NCBI GenBank assembly: GCA_030631445.1
Contig: DAOVLD010000157.1
Span: forward strand, 1 to 5,089
Direction: 5' to 3'
Length of the DNA stretch: 5,089 bases
From: Bacteroidota bacterium
Lineage (GTDB): Bacteria; Bacteroidota; Bacteroidia; Bacteroidales; VadinHA17
The notes below the pieces were generated by a model. It saw only the letters and a list, made by a program, of their open reading frames with translations, had not been told where the DNA came from and made no database searches. How positions within the stretch are numbered: the first letter of the stretch is position 1; the number at the start of each line of letters is the position of its first letter. Of the stretch, positions 3,653 to 5,089 are shown in pieces. A program made the position numbers and the translations under genes.

Positions 3653-5089
3653 ATGGTAAAACAAAATTCCAGGGCAGTTATTTTTCAGGAAAGAATGAAT
3701 TCCGGTCTTGAAAAACTTGAACAGTTTGCCGGTGAGTTTCCTGAAGTAAAAGAGGTCTGGTTTGCCACAGACCTTCCCATGAAAGACAAAAATGGTCTTT
3801 CGGTTATGATTAAAGAGAGCGGGGTGGAAAAAATAATTATTGCCGGGGAAAGTCCGGGTGGTTTAAAATCATTTGTTTCTGCTTCTATGGCTGATGCAGG
3901 AATAAACCCGGAAGATCTTACCCTGGTATCGGTAAATGGTACAATGTTGAGCGATGGAGATCTGTTATCTGTCTTCAAAGCAAAAATTCTTTGTGCTGTT
4001 AAGGATGTGCCTTTTGAACTTGCTTCAGACCCTCCCGGGAATCCGGTTAATAAAGCAACCATGGTTATTGGGGGTGGTATTGCAGGTATCCAGGCTTCGC
4101 TTGAAATTGCAAATGCAGGCATAAACGTAACGTTAGTTGAAAAGACAGGAACTATCGGCGGTCATATGGCAATGTTTGATAAAACATTCCCCACACTTGA
4201 TTGTGCAGCTTGTATTCTAACACCAAAAATGGTAGAAGTCGGGCAACATCCAAACATCAAATTGCTTACCTACAGTGAGGTTTTTGATCTGTCAGGTGAA
4301 GCGGGCGATTATACAGTTAAGGTGTTAAAAAAAACCAGGCGAGTCGACCTGGCTACCTGTATCGGCTGTGGCGATTGTACTGAGAAATGCCCTGTAAAAG
4401 TTCCAAGTGAATTTGATGCGGGAACTGCTATGCGAAAAGCAATATATATTCCTTTCCCCCAGGCTGTGCCGAATAAATATATTCTTGATGGAGACAATTG
4501 TACATATGTACAGAAAGGTAAATGTGGTGTTTGTGCAAAAATATGCCCGGTTGAATGTATTTATCTGGATGATAAGGATGAAACTATTGAATTGAAAGTG
4601 GGTAATATTGTTGTTGCAACCGGATTCAAGATCTTTGATGCTGAAAAAGCTGAGAGGTTTGGTTATGGAAAGTACCCAAATGTGCTTACTTCCCTTGAGT
4701 TTGAGCGCTTGCTTAACGCTGCGGGTCCTACCGGTGGAAACATTGTATTCAGTAGCCAGGATAAAAAGGGAAACAGGATATTTGAAGCTAATAGCGATAG
4801 CCCGGAAAAAATTGCTCTTATACATTGTGTTGGAAGCCGGGATGAAAATCATAATCCTTATTGCTCACGTGTATGTTGTATGTATTCTCTGAAAATGGCA
4901 CATCTTGTTAAAGAAAAATTGCCTGATGCTGAAGTTAGTGAGTATTACATCGATATGCGGGCATTTGGAAAGGGATACGAGGAGTTCTATGAAAGGATCA
5001 AGAGAGAAGGGATAGATATTATCAGAGGTCGTACAGCAAAGGTGGAGGAGAAAAATGGTCATCTGGTACTGCGATCTGAAGATATTGAA
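3653..5089 (+). CDS. hdrA: HdrA, FAD/iron-sulfur electron-bifurcating subunit of a heterodisulfide reductase-type complex (3' end missing)
   Basis: The frame is open from the ATG at 3653 to the window edge: 479 residues, with the C-terminal part outside. HdrA carries the bifurcating FAD and splits electron pairs between ferredoxin and a disulfide reductase or similar acceptor in the cytoplasm. Visible order: an N-terminal domain (1-136), the FAD-binding GGGIAG at 140-145, GGHM at 169-172, and LDCAACILTPKM at 182-193. An inserted ferredoxin domain follows, with CIGCGDCTEKCP (236-247) and Cys 283, 291, 294, 298 and 302. Then comes the ATG motif of the flavin fold (322-324) and the cysteine set C392, C404, C408, C409 (HCVGSRD then YCSRVCC). 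The order matches methanogen HdrA. An in-frame TGA 12 bases upstream fixes the start. Possible partners (HdrBC with MvhD, or FlxABCD) would lie downstream. The N-terminal domain has only one cysteine (C114). QmoA-like proteins are the alternative, but the CAACILTPKM and FPQAVP segments favour HdrA. Confidence 0.93.
   Translation, partial: MVKQNSRAVIFQERMNSGLEKLEQFAGEFPEVKEVWFATDLPMKDKNGLSVMIKESGVEKIIIAGESPGGLKSFVSASMADAGINPEDLTLVSVNGTMLSDGDLLSVFKAKILCAVKDVPFELASDPPGNPVNKATMVIGGGIAGIQASLEIANAGINVTLVEKTGTIGGHMAMFDKTFPTLDCAACILTPKMVEVGQHPNIKLLTYSEVFDLSGEAGDYTVKVLKKTRRVDLATCIGCGDCTEKCPVKVPSEFDAGTAMRKAIYIPFPQAVPNKYILDGDNCTYVQKGKCGVCAKICPVECIYLDDKDETIELKVGNIVVATGFKIFDAEKAERFGYGKYPNVLTSLEFERLLNAAGPTGGNIVFSSQDKKGNRIFEANSDSPEKIALIHCVGSRDENHNPYCSRVCCMYSLKMAHLVKEKLPDAEVSEYYIDMRAFGKGYEEFYERIKREGIDIIRGRTAKVEEKNGHLVLRSEDIE

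Noticed and set aside
3685..4852. Long minus-strand open frames opposite hdrA (3685-4122, 4325-4852)
   Set aside because: They oppose the continuous hdrA frame with its conserved FAD and iron-sulfur motifs. No family pattern appears in their translations.

Overview
The window looks like chromosomal DNA of an anaerobic, hydrogen- or electron-bifurcating member of the Bacteroidota. Four things support this: a protein with a type IX secretion (T9SS) C-terminal sorting domain, promoter-like boxes of the Bacteroidota type (TTG, about 20 nt, TAnnTTT), A-rich leaders without Shine-Dalgarno sites before the start codons, and AT-rich intergenic DNA. The species cannot be told from the sequence.

Layout. 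1-224: 3' part of hypA (nickel chaperone for [NiFe] hydrogenase maturation). 327-1127: intact hypB (nickel-binding GTPase) behind its own probable promoter. 1139-1228: a broken C-terminal fragment of a surface-protein gene, starting about ten bases after the hypB stop. 1269-2189: an AT-rich gene for a secreted T9SS-sorted protein of unknown function. 2190-2718: gene-free DNA full of small hairpins and short repeats, enclosed by an imperfect inverted repeat (2214-2244 and 2634-2665). 2719-2784: a second, diverged copy of the last 22 codons of hypB including its stop. 2789-3412 (minus strand): rex, the NADH/NAD+-sensing repressor. 3413-3652: AT-rich divergent control region with two candidate Rex operators and a candidate promoter. 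3653-5089: hdrA, the flavin-containing electron-bifurcating subunit of heterodisulfide-reductase-type complexes, running off the right edge.

How it fits together. HypA and HypB load nickel into [NiFe] hydrogenases, HdrA bifurcates electrons in complexes often fed by a hydrogenase or an NADH module, and Rex reports the NADH/NAD+ ratio. One candidate Rex site lies just downstream of the -7 box of the hdrA promoter, and another lies just before the rex start codon. This suggests a redox-controlled hydrogen/electron-bifurcation locus.

The main oddity is the segment between hypB and rex. It is bracketed by two copies of the hypB 3' end, and the outer copy stops four bases from the rex stop codon. 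This suggests hypB and rex were once tail to tail, and that surface-protein DNA and a repeat-rich block were later placed between them by duplication or recombination. I see no clear sign of an undescribed multi-gene system here.
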